64,000 nucleotides of DNA, taken from contig CM045751.1 in NCBI GenBank assembly GCA_024760905.1, positions 8,062,001 through 8,126,000 on the forward strand. The letters are read 5' to 3'. The notes under the pieces were generated by a model. That model was not told the origin of the DNA and searched no databases. It saw only the letters and a program-made list of their open reading frames with translations. Below, piece after piece: positions 11,408-23,961 of this stretch (the first letter of the stretch is position 1; each line of letters opens with the position of its first letter). The position numbers and the translations under genes are program-made. Source of the stretch: Plotosus lineatus (lineage: Eukaryota > Chordata > Actinopteri > Siluriformes > Plotosidae).

Positions 11408-12118
11408 TTTTTCTTTCGGCTGTTCCCTTCAGGGGTCGCCACAGCAAATGATCTGCCTCCATCTCTCCCTATCCTCTGCATCTTCTACTCTTACTCCAAC
11501 GACCTTCATGTCCGCCTTCACCACATCCATAAATCTTCTCTTTGGTCTTCCTCTGGGCCTTCTGCCTGGTAGTTCCAACCTCAGCATCCTACTACCAATA
11601 TACTCACTATCCCTCCTCTGTACATGTCCAAACCATCTCAATCTAGCCTCTCCGACTTTGTCTCCAAAACATCGAACATGTGCTGTCCCTCTGATGTACT
11701 CGTTTCTGATCCTATCCATCCTCGTTACTCCCAAAGAGAACCTCAACGTTTTCATCTCTGCTACCTCCAACTCCGACTCCTGTCTTTTCCCCAGGGCCAC
11801 CGTCTCTAAACCATACAACATCGCTGGCCTCATCACCGTCTTGCACACTTTTCCCTTCATTCTTGCCGATACGCTCCTATCACACCGGACACTTTTCTCC
11901 ATCCATTCCAACCGGCCTGCACGCGCTTCTCCACCTCTTTTCCACACTCTCCATTGCTCTGGATTGTTGAGCCTAAGTACTTAAAATCCTCCACCTTCTT
12001 TATCACTGCCCCCTGTAACCTCACCGTTCCTCTTGGGTCCTGTCGTTCACACACATGTATTCTGTCTTACTGAGACTAACCTTCATTCCCCTCCTTTCCA
12101 GGGCATACCTCCACCTCT
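11408..12118 (-). mobile_element. RTE-like LINE 3' end, unit 3
   Basis: The same fragment as 2050-2767, with the C-terminal reverse-transcriptase ORF on the minus strand. It breaks at the same junction, here cacctctctcagaatttt, into Tigger-like sequence. Confidence 0.85.
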
Positions 12119-12774
12119 CTCAGAATTTTAACCTTTGTGGTGATGGGCAGTTGGCATACGGAAATGTTGGAAAGGAAGAGAAGCGTATCTCCTTCCACAA
12201 CAACTTCAGGTAAATCAGTGTGGGTTTTTTTCTCTTGGTAACGCTTTGCATGGGTGTATCTCCTTCAGGATGTTCCTTTCTTTTCTTGAACATTTCGAAT
12301 GTTGGCCTTCTTTTCAAAACCTTACGGAAGTGGCTCATGACCTCATCGTTAAAGGTGTTCACAGCACTACTAGTGCTTTAGCTTAGCTTTCGTGCGAGCT
12401 TCAGCTTTATGAGGGTGATACGTACATAGTACTGTATCAACAACTTCCGGACTTCCCCAGAACAGTGCAGAGTGACACATAGAATCACAACTTCCAGAAA
12501 TCGCGCACTTTCCCTCCCTCCCGGTCTCGTTTACCTCGCACGATTTTCGAGTTCGACTTCCGGTTCTTGTTCGTTTCCGGGACGGAAAAAACAAAATAAT
12601 GGATTTTTTGTTCGGATTCCGATTTGTTCGAACTCTAGATTGTTCAGATTCCGAGGCTCCACTATATTTCAGAAATTATTGAATACTTTGTTGAACTTTG
12701 AGTGATTCTGTGACTTCTGACGATGGTTGCAAATTATTTTTCAAACTATTACTTTTTTTTTTTTTTTGCAAAAT
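12119..12774 (-). mobile_element. Tigger/pogo-like remnant, unit 3
   Basis: Copy of 2768-3420. It ends in tactttaatatttcactg with no LINE inserted. Confidence 0.5.
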
Positions 12775-12787
12775 ACTTTAATATTTC
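12775..12787. other. Empty (pre-insertion) site of the I-like LINE
   Basis: The 13-bp actttaatatttc occurs once here, with the same left flank (gcaaaat) and right flank (actgtaaaagataag) that bracket the two filled sites at 3421-5604 and 15877-18039. It is the unoccupied target. Confidence 0.95.
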
Positions 12788-13027
12788 ACTGTAAAAGATA
12801 AGACAAACATTCATTAAAATTCTACACTTGCATGATGTACACAGGAACTAGAATACTTTCAGGACAAATGCCCAATACTTATTGGCCCCACTGTGTGTGT
12901 GTATAGATATAAATTCATGCTGTGTCATATATATAGCCTGTGTAAACCTCTCTTATCTTTTTAAATGGGTGAACTTTTTTTTTTTTGCACATTTTTACTC
13001 CAATTCTTATTGGCCCCACTGCGCGTT

Positions 13028-13076
<49 letters not shown>

Positions 13077-13950
13077 TCATGCTGTGTCACATGCATTGGT
13101 CCTGAAAGTGTTCTATTTCCTTACATAGTGGGGGTGTCTTTGGGAAGCTCTCTGGTCTTGGTCACGGTGAAGACTGCAGTCTGACAGTTGGAAGGCATGT
13201 TCAGGTTTGAAGGTGTCTCTTGTGCATCTGATCAGTTCAAACAGGTGTTATTCATACTGTTAACGAGTGGGTGCCGAAATAATGTTTGTTTTCTAGCTGC
13301 CCAACACTTATTGGCCTCCCATTTTCACAAATAAATTGTTTAAAAATCATACAATGTGATTTCCTGGATTTTTTTTTTACATTCTGTCTCTCAAGCTTGA
13401 TGTGTACCTATGACGAAAATTACAAACTTGCACATTTGTACATTGCCCAATACTTATTGGCCCCACTGTATGTATGTGTGTAAAATATCAACAAAAATAT
13501 AAACAGAACACTTGTTTTCACTCCCATTTTTCATGAGCTGAACATGAAGATCCTCAACTTTTTTCTATTTACACAAAAGGCCGTTTTCTCTCAAATATTG
13601 ACTGGACAGCATAAATATTGCACAGGTGTGCCTAAGGCTGTCCACACGAAAAGGCCACTGTAAAATGTGCAGTTTGATCACAGTCTCAATGCCACTGATG
13701 TCGCAAGTTTTGAGGGACCATGCTGTTGGCTTGCTGACTGCAGGAATTTCCAACAGAGTTGTTACCCATGAATTGAAAGTTTCTTTCTCTTACCATCAGC
13801 CAGCTCCAAAGGTGTTTCAGAGAATTTGGTCGTACATCCAACCAACCTCACGACTGTAAACCATGTGTAACCACACCAGCCCAGGAGCTCCTCATCCAGC
13901 ATCTTCATCCTTGCTCCACCAGTTCCCGCTTTAGTCTGCTTTCCGTGTTT
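12788..13950. mobile_element. Tc1-like remnants, unit 3 end
   Basis: Same composition as 5605-6640 but with the full second Tc1-like remnant and no calpain piece. A (TA)n run of about 40 bp lies at 13030-13072. Confidence 0.65.
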
Positions 13951-14400
13951 CTCCCCATCTCTAACCGTGACAATGATTTGTGATCTACTTGCCTTCCCTG
14001 TGAACAAACTGGTGCATTTTATTGTTGACAGGGAAGGCACTAGATCAAAATGGGTGCGTTTCATTAAAAACGGCTGCGTTTCGTTAAAAACGCTTCGTGT
14101 AAAAAAAAAAAAACACCGTTTCGTTCAAAACGGGAGCGTTTCGTTCAAAACGGGTGCGTTTTCCAAAACGGGTGCGCTTCCCAAAGCGGGTGCGCTTCCC
14201 AAAGCGGGTGCGCTTCCCAAAGCGGGTGCGTTTTCCAAAACGGGTGCGCTTCCCAAAGCGGGTGCGCTTCCCAAAGCGGGTGCGCTTCCCAAAGCGGGTG
14301 CGTTTGAAGGCAGGCGATCACGGGGAAATCGTCGTCACTGTTCGAGATGCGGAGAAACACGGAAATCAAACTAAAGCGGGAACTGGTGGAGCACGGAGGA
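13905..14400. repeat. Minisatellite inside an inverted repeat, unit 4
   Basis: About ten copies of the 18-bp unit at about 14120-14310. Inverted flanks at about 13912-13990 and 14312-14400; the left arm has lost a few bases near 13980. Confidence 0.8.
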
Positions 14401-14514
14401 AGAGGGACAATCTTCTCGCACCAGGAAGAGCGCTGCTCGTCTTTCTAGCCCGTGATTAAGTGAACTCTGGTGTTCAGCACTCCACCCGCGTTTAACAGCC
14501 ACGCCCCTCTCTTC

Positions 14515-15230
14515 TTTTTCTTTCGGCTGTTCCCTTCAGGGGTCGCCACAGCAAATGATCTGCCTCCATCTCTCCCGATCCTCTGCATCTTCTACTCTTA
14601 CTCCAACGACCTTCATGTCCGCCTTCACCACATCCATAAATCTTCTCTTTGGTCGTCCTCTGGGCCTTCTGCCTGGTAGTTCCAACCTCAGCATCCTACT
14701 ACCAATATACTCACTATCCCTCCTCTGTACATGTCCAAACCATCTCAATCTAGCCTCTCCGACTTTGTCTCCAAAACATCGAACATGTGCTGTCCCTCTG
14801 ATGTACTCGTTTCTGATCCTATCCATCCTCGTTACTCCCAAAGAGAACCTCAACGTTTTCATCTCTGCTACCTCCAACTCCGACTCCTGTCTTTTCCCCA
14901 GGGCCACCATCTCTAAACCATACAACATCGCTGGCCTCATCACCGTCTTGTACACTTTTCCCTTCATTCTTGCCGATACGTTCCTATCACACCGGACACT
15001 TTTCTCCATCCATTCCAACCGGCCTGCACGCGCTTCTTCACCTCTTTTCCACACTCTCCATTGCTCTGGATTGTTGAGCCTAAGTACTTAAAATCCTCCA
15101 CCTTCTTTATCTCTGCCCCCTGTAACCTCACCGTTCCTCTTGAGTCCTTGTCGTTCACACACATGTATTCTGTCTTACTGAGACTAACCTTCATTCCCCT
15201 CCTTACCAGGGCATACCTCCACCTCTCTAA
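14515..15230 (-). mobile_element. RTE-like LINE 3' end, unit 4
   Basis: Near-identical to 2050-2767, including the same break into Tigger-like sequence (cacctctctaagaatttt). Confidence 0.85.
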
Positions 15231-15876
15231 GAATTTTAACCTTTGTGGTGATGGGCAGTTGGCATACGTAACTGTTGGAAAGGAAGAGAAGCGTATCTCC
15301 TTCCACAACAACTTCAGGCAAATCAGTGTGGGGTTTTTTCTCTTGGTAACGCTTTGCATGGGTGTATCTCCTTCAGGATGTTCCTTTCTTTTCTTGAACA
15401 TTTCGAATGTTGGCCTTCTTTTCAAAACCTTACGGAAGTGGCTCATGACCTCATCGTTAAAGGTGTTCACAGCACTACTAGTGCTTTAGCTTAGCTTTCG
15501 TGCGAGCTTCAGCTTTATGAGGGTGATACGTACATAGTACTGTATCAACAACTTCCGGACTTCCCCAGAACAGTGCAGAGTGACACATAGTATCACAACT
15601 TCCAGAAACCGCGCACTTTCCCTCCCTCCCGGTCTCGTTTACCTCGCACGATTTTCGAGTTCGACTTCCGGTTCTTGTTCGTTTCCGGGACGGAAAAAAC
15701 AAAATAATGGATTTTTTGTTCGGATTCCGATTTGTTCGAACTCGAGATTGTTCAGATTCCGAGGCTCCACTATATTTCAGAAATTATTGAATACTTTGTT
15801 GAACTTTGAGTGATTCTGTGACTTCTGACGATGGTTGCAAATTATTTTTCAAACTGTTACTTTTTTTTTGCAAAAT
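15231..15876 (-). mobile_element. Tigger/pogo-like remnant, unit 4
   Basis: Copy of 2768-3420 with scattered base changes. Confidence 0.5.
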
Positions 15877-15889
15877 ACTTTAATATTTC

Positions 15890-18026
15890 TAATCAGGGTC
15901 TGCTGGGAACGTTTGGCGGAGCCCCTGTCCAAGAGGCCTTTAACGCCCACCTCCGGCAGAGCTACAACCACGTTCCGAGGAGGCGGGGACATGGAATCGA
16001 ATGGGCCATGTTTCGTGCCTCCATTGCTGAGGCGGCAGCCCATAGCTGTGGCCGTAAGGTCGCCGGTGCTTGTCGTGGCGGCAATCCCGAACCCGGTGGT
16101 GGACACCTGCGGTGAAGGGGCCGTCCAGCTGAAGAAGGAGGCCTATCGGGTTTTATTAGCCTGTGGGACTCCTGAGGCAGCAAACGGGTACCGGCAGGCC
16201 AAACGTGCTGCAGCCGAGGCTGTCGCAGATGCAAAATCTCGGGCGTGGGAGGAGTTCGGTGAGGGCCTGGGGAGTGATTATCGGTTGGCCTCAAAAGGTT
16301 CTGGGCCACCATCCGACGCCTCAGGAGGGGAAGCAGTTCTTCACAAACACTGTTTACGGTGGAGGTGGGGAGCTGCTTACCTTGACTGGGGATGTTGTTG
16401 AGAGGTGGAGGGAATACTTTGAGGACCTTCTCAATCCCACCAACACGCCCTCCGTGGAAGAGGAAGACCCTGGGGGTTCGGGTGAGGGTCCGCCCATCAC
16501 TGGAGTGGAGGTCACTGAGGGTGTCAAAAGCTCCTCGGTGGTCGAGCTCCGGGTTGGACGAGATCCGCCTGGAATATCTCAGGGCTCTGGATGTTGTAGG
16601 ACTGTCTTGGTTGACCCGTCTCTGCAACATCACGTGGTCATCCGGGGCTGTACCTCTGGATTGGCAAACTGGGGTGGTGGTCCCAATTTTTAAGAAGGGG
16701 GACCGGAGTGTGTGTTCCAATTATCTGGGAATTACACTCCTCAGCCTACCTGGGAAAGTCTATGCAGGGGTACTAGAGAGGAGGATCCGACCGATAGTCG
16801 AACCTCGGATTCAGGAGGAACAATGTGGTTTTCGCCCTGGCCGCAGCACTCTTGACCAACTCTATACGCTCCACAGGATTCTGGAGGGGCATGGAGTTTG
16901 CCCAATCTGTCCACGTGTGCTTTGTGGATTTGGAGAAGGCTTTCGACCGTGTCCCTCGAAAGATCTTGTGGGGCGTGCTCGAGAATACGGCGTTCGGATC
17001 CGTTGCTCACGAGCTATTCGGTCGCTGTATCACCGGAGCCAGAGTTTGGTCCGTATTGGTAACAGCAGGGCGGATTCGTTTCCAGTGGGAGTTGGAGTCC
17101 GCCAAGGCTGTCCTTTGTCACCGATTCTGTTCATAATTTTTATGGACAGAATTTCTAGGCGCAGTCGAGGCGATGAGGGGTTCTGGTTTGGTGGCCATCA
17201 GATATCGTCTCTGCTTTTTGCGGATGATGTTGTCCTTTTGGCTTCATCAAGTCGGGCCCTCCAGCTCTCATTGGAGCGATTCGCAGCTGAGTGCGAAGCA
17301 GCCGGGATGAAGATCAGTACCTCCAAGTCCGAGGCCATGGTTCTCAGTCGGACAATGGTGGAATGCACCCTCCGGTCGGGAATGAGGTCCTGCCCCAAGT
17401 GGAGGAGTTTAAGTATCTTGGGGTCTTGTTTACGAGTGAGGGAAGGATGGAGCGAGAGATCGACAGACGGATCGCTGCAGCCTCTGCTGTTAAGCGGTGC
17501 CTGTACCGGTCCGTTGTGGTGAAAAAGGAGCTGAGCCGCAAGGCGGCTCTCAATTTACCAGTCGATCTACGTTCCAACCCTCACCTATGGTCACGAGCTT
17601 TGGGTAATGACCGAAAGAACAAGATCACGGATACAAGCGGCTGAAATGAGCTTTCTTCGCCGGGTGGCGGGGTTCTCCCTTAGAGATAGGGTGAGAAGCT
17701 CCACCATCCGGGGAGAGCTCGGAGTAGATCCGCTGCTCCTCCGCATTGAGAGGGGCCAGTTGAGGTGGCTCGGGCATCTGGTCAGAATGCCCCGGACGCC
17801 TCCCTGGTGTGGTGTTTCGGCATGTCCAACCGGGAAGAGACCCGGGTCGACCGAGAACACGCTGGAGGGACTATGTCTCTCGGCTTGTCTGGGACCGCCT
17901 CGGTGTCCCCCCGGGAGAGTTGGAGGAAGTAGCTCGGGAGAGGGATGTCTGGACCTCTTTGCTAAGGTTGCTGCCCCTGCGACCCGACCCTGGACTAAGC
18001 GGAAGAAGATGATGATGATGATGATG
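15890..18026 (+). mobile_element. I/Nimb-like LINE, second copy, same insertion
   Basis: A 2137-bp copy of the element at 3434-5591, with the same 5' truncation point, the same (GAT)n tail and the same flanking 13-bp duplication (15877-15889 and 18027-18039). It has many single-base deletions in G/C runs. It keeps the catalytic segment (SSLLFADDVVLLASSSRALQ) that is frameshifted in the first copy. Inactive. Confidence 0.85.
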
Positions 18027-18039
18027 ACTTTAATATTTC

Positions 18040-19170
18040 ACTGTAAAAGATAAGACAAACATTCATTAAAATTCTGCACTTGCATGATGTACACAGGAAA
18101 TAGAACACTTTCAGGACAAATGCCCAATACTTATTGGCCCCACTGTGTGTGTATAGATATAAATTCATGCTGTGTCATATATATATAGCCTGTGTAAACC
18201 TCTCATCTTTTTAAATGGGTGAACTTTTTTTTTTGCACATTTTTACTCCAATTCTTATTGGCCCCACTGCGTGTTTGTGTATATATATTAATATGATTAT
18301 TAATTCATGCTGTGTCACATGCATTGGTCCTGAAAGTGTTCTATTTCCTTACATAGTGCGGGTGTCTTTGGGAAGCTCTCTGGTCTTGGTCATGGTGAAG
18401 ACTGCAGTCTGACAGTTGGAAGGCATGTACAGGTTTGAAGGTGTCTCTTATGCATCTAATCAGTTCAAACAGGTGTTATTCATACTGTTCACGAGTGGGT
18501 GCCGAAATAATGTTTGTTTTCTAGCTGCCCAACACTTATTGGCCTCCCATTTTCACACATAAATTGTTTAAAAATCATACAATGTGATTTCCTGGATTTT
18601 TTTTTTACATTCTGTCTCTCAAGTTTGATGTGTACCTATGACGAAAATTACAAACCTCTCTTATCTTTTTAAATGGGTGAACTCGCACGTTTTTACATTG
18701 CCCAATACTTATTGGCCCCACTGTATGTATGTTTGTAAAATATCAACAAAAATATATACAGAACATTTGTTTTCACTCCCATTTTTCATGAGCTGAACAT
18801 GAAGATCCTCAACTTTTTTCTATTTACACAAAAGGCCGTTTTCTCTCAAATATTGACTGGACAGCATAAATATTGCACAGGTGTGCCTAAGGTTGTCCAC
18901 ACTAAAAGGCCACTGTAAAATGTGCAGTTTGATCACAGTCTCAATGCCACTGATGTCGCAAGTTTTGAGGGACCATGCTGTTGGCTTGCTGACTGCAGGA
19001 ATTTCCAACGGAGTTGTTACCCATGAATTGAAAGTTTCTTTCTCTTACCATAAGCCAGCTCCAAAGGTGTTTCAGAGAATTTGGTAGTGCATCCAACCAA
19101 CCTCACGACTGTAAACCATGTGTAACCACACCAGCCCAGGAGCTCCTCATCCAGCATCTTCATCTTTGCT
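18040..19170. mobile_element. Tc1-like remnants, unit 4 end
   Basis: Same series as 12788-13950 with small differences. The second remnant is full length and again lacks the calpain piece. Confidence 0.65.
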
Positions 19171-19885
19171 CCACCAGTTCCCGCTTTCGTCTGCTTTCCG
19201 TGTTTCTCCACATCTCTAACCGTGACTATGATTTCGCCGTGATCTACTTGCCTTCCCTGTGAACAAACTGGTGCATTTTATTGTTGACAGGGAAGGCACT
19301 AGATCAAAACGGGTGCGTTTCATTAAAAACGGGTTCGTTTCGTTCAAAAAACGCTTCGTTAAAAAAAAAAAAACCCCGTTTCGTTCAAAACGGGTGCGTT
19401 TCTCCAAAACGTGGGGGTTTGCCAAAACGGGTGGGTTTCCCAAAACGGGTAGGTTTCCCAAAACGGGTGGGTTTCCCAAAACGAGTAGGTTTCCCAAAAC
19501 GGGTGCGTTCTCCAAAACGGGTGCGTTCTCCAAAACGGGTGCGTTTCCCCAAAACGGGTGCGTTTCCCCAAAACGGGTGCGTTTCCCCAAAACGGGTGCG
19601 TTTGCCAAAACGGGTGCGTTTGCCAAAACGGGTAGGTTTCCCAAAACGGATGCGTTTGCCAAAACGGGTGGGTTTCCCAAAACGGGTAGGTTTCCCAAAA
19701 CGGGTGCGCTTGCCAAAACGGGTGAGCCTGCCCAAACGGGTGCGCTTCCCAAAGCGGGTGCGCTGGGTGCGCTTCCCAAAGCGGGTGCGTTTGTAGGCAG
19801 GCGATCACGGGGAAATCGTCGTCACTGTTCGAGATGTGGAGAAACACGGAAATCAAACTAAAGCGGGAACTGGTGGAGCACGGAG
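19160..19885. repeat. Minisatellite inside an inverted repeat, unit 5
   Basis: The second-longest array, about 22 units at about 19385-19795, mixing gggtgcg, gggtggg and gggtagg variants. Inverted flanks at about 19160-19255 and 19798-19885. Confidence 0.85.
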
Positions 19886-19984
19886 GAAGAGGGACAATCT
19901 TCTCGCACCAGGAAAAGCGCTGCTCGTCTTTATAACCCATGATTAAGTGAACTCTGGTGTTCAGCACTCCACCCGCGTTTAACA

Positions 19985-20140
19985 GCCACGCCTCCTCTCT
20001 TCTTTTTCTTTCGGCTGTTCCCTTCAGGGGTCGCCACAGCAAATGATCTGCCTCCATCTCTCCCTATCCTCTGCATCTTCTACTCTTACTTCAACGACCT
20101 TCATGTCCGCCTTCACCACATCCATAAATCTTCTCTTTGG
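19985..20140 (-). mobile_element. RTE-like LINE 3' end, truncated; array boundary
   Basis: Only the last ~130 bp of the RTE-like 3' end are present. Homology to the other units stops at about 20140 (tctctttgg|ttatcaagacc), which is the right edge of the tandem array. Confidence 0.8.
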
Positions 20141-20199
20141 TTATCAAGACCACCTTGCTTTAAGACTTAAGAATTAATCTAAAGAATTAAAACTATAAT

Positions 20200-20780
20200 G
20201 TCCAATCTATTTTTTTTTTCTTTTCTTTTGATGATCAGTGATTGGTGGAAACAAACAGGTGGAAGGTGTGGCTACTGTTTGGTTGAAGTGAAAACCTGCA
20301 CCCACACTGGCCTTTTGTGGATAAGATTGGAAACCCCTGATTGTCCTGGGTATGATGTTAAACTGCATCCAGTGGCTGGCTCGTTCTGAGTCAGGAGAAC
20401 GTGGAGCTGCCCCCAAAGGTTGGTCTGCCTTGATGCCATTGCTCCCAGGTTCCCTCTGACCCGGAGGGTTCGTACCTGCTTGGGTGTCAGCTATGACTAA
20501 ATAGTACTCCGAGGCCAGGCATGGGTCTTCGGCCTTGGGCGGCAGCATGCCTAGTTACACTTACGAAGAAAATGTTGGCGCAATGAAGAGCATCCGGCAG
20601 TAAAACCCCCAGCTTCAACATGGTCATGGTAGTTAGACCTTCATTCCTGCAACCTTACAGTCGACATGGCCAAGGGCAGGGATGAATGGCCACAGCAAGT
20701 TCGGGCTACAAATTGATTGTCCAACCCCCTTGCTCGGGAAGAAAGGACTCTAAAACGCATGATGATGATGATGATGATCT
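20200..20780 (+). mobile_element. Probable LINE or SINE 3' region with (GAT)n tail
   Basis: Non-coding, moderately GC-rich sequence ending in atgatgatgatgatgatg. The sharp change from AT-rich surroundings and the simple-repeat tail suggest a retroposon 3' end. The family is not recognised. Confidence 0.4.
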
Positions 20781-21057
20781 ACAGCACAACATGAATAACT
20801 AAACGCTGCAATTGGGACAGGTGTTTGTATGTTCCTGTGACCTGGAGATTAGTATTTCATATTATGTAGGGTTTGGCCTACATTTGCGAGCTCTTTATCC
20901 ATGGGATAAGCTTTCCGGCCCTCCATTCACATATGGGCTGTAGGGTCCATGATCCCCATGAACCACAGTGGAACATAGCAGTGGCAGGGCATGTGAATGC
21001 ATCTTCAGCCTTCTCATAGCGACAATAATTGTTAGCCTGGAAATGCATCATGTGCCA

Positions 21058-21107
<50 letters not shown>

Positions 21108-21810
21108 ACGCGCTCAGCACTGCGGACGGGTTGATGCTGACAGAACAAAGGGCCTTTCTCAGCAGCCTGACTGACTCCAAGGAAGGGCCAAGAGTCAAGA
21201 TCTGTGATTTCTAGACAACACAGTGTAACTCATGATAATGAGATATGAGTAATGATAAGTGCGGTACGTATAAATTATACACTTAAAAACACCAGACAGT
21301 TACAGGAGGATAAATATACGATTATGTTTATAGGCTTGCAGAATTTTATGCTGTAAAGTACTACCTTCTAGCATTCAAGTCATTCTTTAAGTGTACACCT
21401 TGTATTAACCATGAATTATAGTTATAATTATGAATTATACTTCATTATGAAAACCAGTACCACTGATCATTCAAGCGTTTACCAAAACAATCAACCGTTT
21501 ACATTTATAGCAGTTGGAAGATACAGTATTTCGATCCAGATGGACTTACTGAACTGCTTTATAGTCGATATCAAAACATGTTTTTATGCTACTTAACAAG
21601 GTCAGAGAGTCACAGAATTCTCTATAATCTGCTCAGGAGAATAGTGCAGTAAAACAAACAAAGCAAGAACAGGGAAATACTTTTTAAATGACATGCTAAT
21701 CTATGTATTTTATCATGCTGTATCATACTGTGCAATGTTTACAATTATGCAGAGTGGTTGACATCACAGGTTGTCAGACGGCTCTTGTCAATCAAAAACA
21801 TGAATCTGAG
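20781..21810. other. Intergenic sequence with a (GT)n tract
   Basis: No gene is seen. A (GT)n run lies at 21061-21106. The rest is AT-rich, with only short frames lacking domains. Confidence 0.6.
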
Positions 21811-21933
21811 TTAGGGTTAGGGTTTAGGGTTAGGGTTTTGGGTTAGGGTTTAGGGTTAGGGTTTTGGGTTAGGGTTTAGGGTTAGGGTTTTGGGTTAGGG
21901 TTTAGGGTTAGGGTTTAGGGTTAGGGTTTCGGG
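21811..21933 (+). repeat. Interstitial telomeric repeat, left part
   Basis: About 120 bp of ttaggg repeats with regular tttaggg and ttttggg variants, including a higher-order pattern repeated about three times. It resumes at 23962 after an inserted hAT element. Confidence 0.9.
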
Positions 21934-22579
21934 CAGGGGTCGGGAACCTATGGCTCGCGAGCCAGATGTGGCTCTTTTGATGACTGTATCTGGCTCTCAG
22001 ATGAATCAGGTGGCCTTTCTTAACAGAATAACAAATACACAATTTCACTGTCATTTGAATAAAAAGACAAAAAAAGCCATCAAGTCAAACAAAAACAGAT
22101 TAATAAATCTTGCACATTTAAATCTATACAGCTATTTTCAATGCCATGTCACTGTGGCGCGCAGCGGAGAGCCAAACATTTCTGTACACCAGTGTGTGGG
22201 CGGGTCCGATACCTTGAAGCTCTAATTTTATTGGATTATAACAACAGCCACAGACTGCGCGTGTTGTTTTTGAGTAAAGAGGTAAAGTTCCTCTTTTTTG
22301 ATCAGCTCATTTCCACGCAGCCAAGCACAGCTGACAAGCAAACACAAATAGACAGACATGGAAAAACTTCAACCCGCAGACCAGCTGATTGGCAAAACTT
22401 GGGACGCACTTCTTATCACATAAAGACTGCAGCGAAACCATGCATCACCAGAAGTCGCATTAATAAATAACTTCATTATGACAATACCATTTAAAATAAA
22501 TTCAGTCTTTTTATACTGTCAAATTGTTGGTCTTCATTTTCAATTTAGTTATATTCAGGATTACTATATATATGTAGAT

Positions 22580-23450
22580 ATACAGAGAGTCATCAGTTTA
22601 CGACGCTGATCTGTTTTTAAGACGCAATGTAACCCGATTTTCGGAGTAAGTCAGAACATAACATAAAATATACTGAAAAGTACTGTACATACAGTGCTAT
22701 AATAAAATGTAACAGTTAATGACATAAAGTATTTAAAAAAGAGAAAACAATTCCTTACCACAAGAATGAAATACAGTGCGGGAGGGAGAGACGGGTTTAT
22801 TGTGCTGGAGAAGCTGGGGCAGATGAGCCTGGAGTAGTAGATGCAGCTGAGGTAGAGGGTGCAGGATCTGTTGCAGGCCTCTCGACCTTCTTAAAATACT
22901 ACTCCAGGTTAGACTGCACAGAGAGCAACCTCTTCTCATCCAAGATCTCCTTGTAGCATTGCATCAAATCCATGATGCCTCTGGAAACCTGAGTGAACCT
23001 TTCCAAGTTGGGATCCCGAGCCTTAAAAGTTGCCAACTCTTGCTGCATCTCGCGCGCCCAAATCTAGTTCGCGTTTGTTTATGTAACCGCGTAAGACGTA
23101 ATGACGCGTAATATTACAGTACCAAGACTGAGCGAAGGGAAGCGACGCCGTCTTCCTCAGCCCACATCCACAACACAGCGTATTCTTCCTCCTTGCGTGC
23201 TGAAACTAGTTCGCGTTTGTTTACGTAACCACGTAAGACATAAAGACGCGTAATATTACAGTACTGAGACTGAGCGAAGGGAAGCGACGCTGTCTTCCTC
23301 GTCCCACAACCACAACACAGCGTATTCTTGCATGCCCAAAACTAGTTCGCGTTTGTTTACGTAACCGCGTAAGACGTAATGACATGTAATATTATTTTTT
23401 CTATTTTTATGGGGCCGTGTTCGTAACCACGAAACGGCGTAAGTCGGGAC
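22580..23450 (-). mobile_element. Tigger-like element fragment nested in the hAT
   Basis: The minus strand at about 22720-23060 reads like the end of a Tigger-type transposase (ELATFKARDPNLERFTQVSR, then GIMDLMQCYKEILDEKRLLS). A ~150-bp subrepeat follows three times, starting near 23054, 23207 and 23339 (ctagttcgcgtttgtt). The ends (gtcatcagtttacgac and cggcgtaagtcgggacc) look like imperfect terminal repeats. Confidence 0.6.
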
Positions 23451-23454
23451 CGGT

Positions 23455-23712
23455 GTAGGCGCATGAAGGTCGTTGGAGTAAGAGTAGAAGATGCAGCGAA
23501 TAGGGTGAGATGGAGGCAGATCATTTGCTGTGGCGACCCCTGAAGGGAACAGCCGAAAGGAAAAGAAGAAGATATATATATATATATCATGGATGTGGTG
23601 AAGGAGGACATGAAGGTCGTTGGTGTAAGAGAAGAAGATGCAAAGGATAGGGTGAGATGGCGGCAGATGATTCGCTGTGGCGACCCCTGAAGGGAAGAGC
23701 CGAAAGGAAAAG
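23455..23712 (+). mobile_element. Two RTE-like LINE 3' ends in tandem
   Basis: Two short copies (23455-23570 and 23588-23712) of the same RTE-like 3' end seen in the array, here in sense orientation. Each ends in gaagggaa(c/g)agccgaaagg followed by A-rich and (TA)n sequence. They are separated by a short (AT)n tract. Confidence 0.8.
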
Positions 23713-23739
23713 ATTTTTTATATATATATATATATATAT

Positions 23740-23789
<50 letters not shown>

Positions 23790-23796
23790 AGAAGAA

Positions 23797-23852
<56 letters not shown>

Positions 23853-23870
23853 CTATATATATATATATAC
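23713..23870. repeat. (TA)n microsatellite
   Basis: Long TA tracts interrupted by gaagaagaagaa. The Tyr/Ile-rich frames across it are artefacts. Confidence 0.95.
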
Positions 23871-23961
23871 ATGGCTCTCAGCGGATTACATTTGAAAATA
23901 TGTCTTTTTTTTTTTTTTTTTTTTTTTTAGCTCTCTTTGTCAAAAAGGTTCCCGACCCCTG

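Larger units (their letters stand above)
21934..23961. mobile_element. hAT-like transposon inside the telomeric repeat
   Basis: Terminal inverted repeats caggggtcgggaacct (21934) and aggttcccgacccctg (ending 23961). The 8-bp flanks gtttcggg and gttcaggg match at 6 of 8 positions, as expected for an aged hAT target duplication. It carries only non-coding hAT sequence plus later insertions (22580-23870). The same family, inverted, is at 54762-55636. Confidence 0.75.

Noticed and set aside
13022..13075. CRISPR-like or bacterial features
   Set aside because: Repeats here are microsatellites and transposons in a vertebrate genome. There are no regularly spaced direct repeats with unique spacers.
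21029..21214. Short frames rich in Val-Cys, His-Thr or Ile-Tyr in many places
   Set aside because: They are translations of (GT)n, (CA)n and (TA)n microsatellites.
22141..22470. 109-residue plus-strand frame
   Set aside because: It lies entirely inside a non-autonomous hAT element and has no domain.
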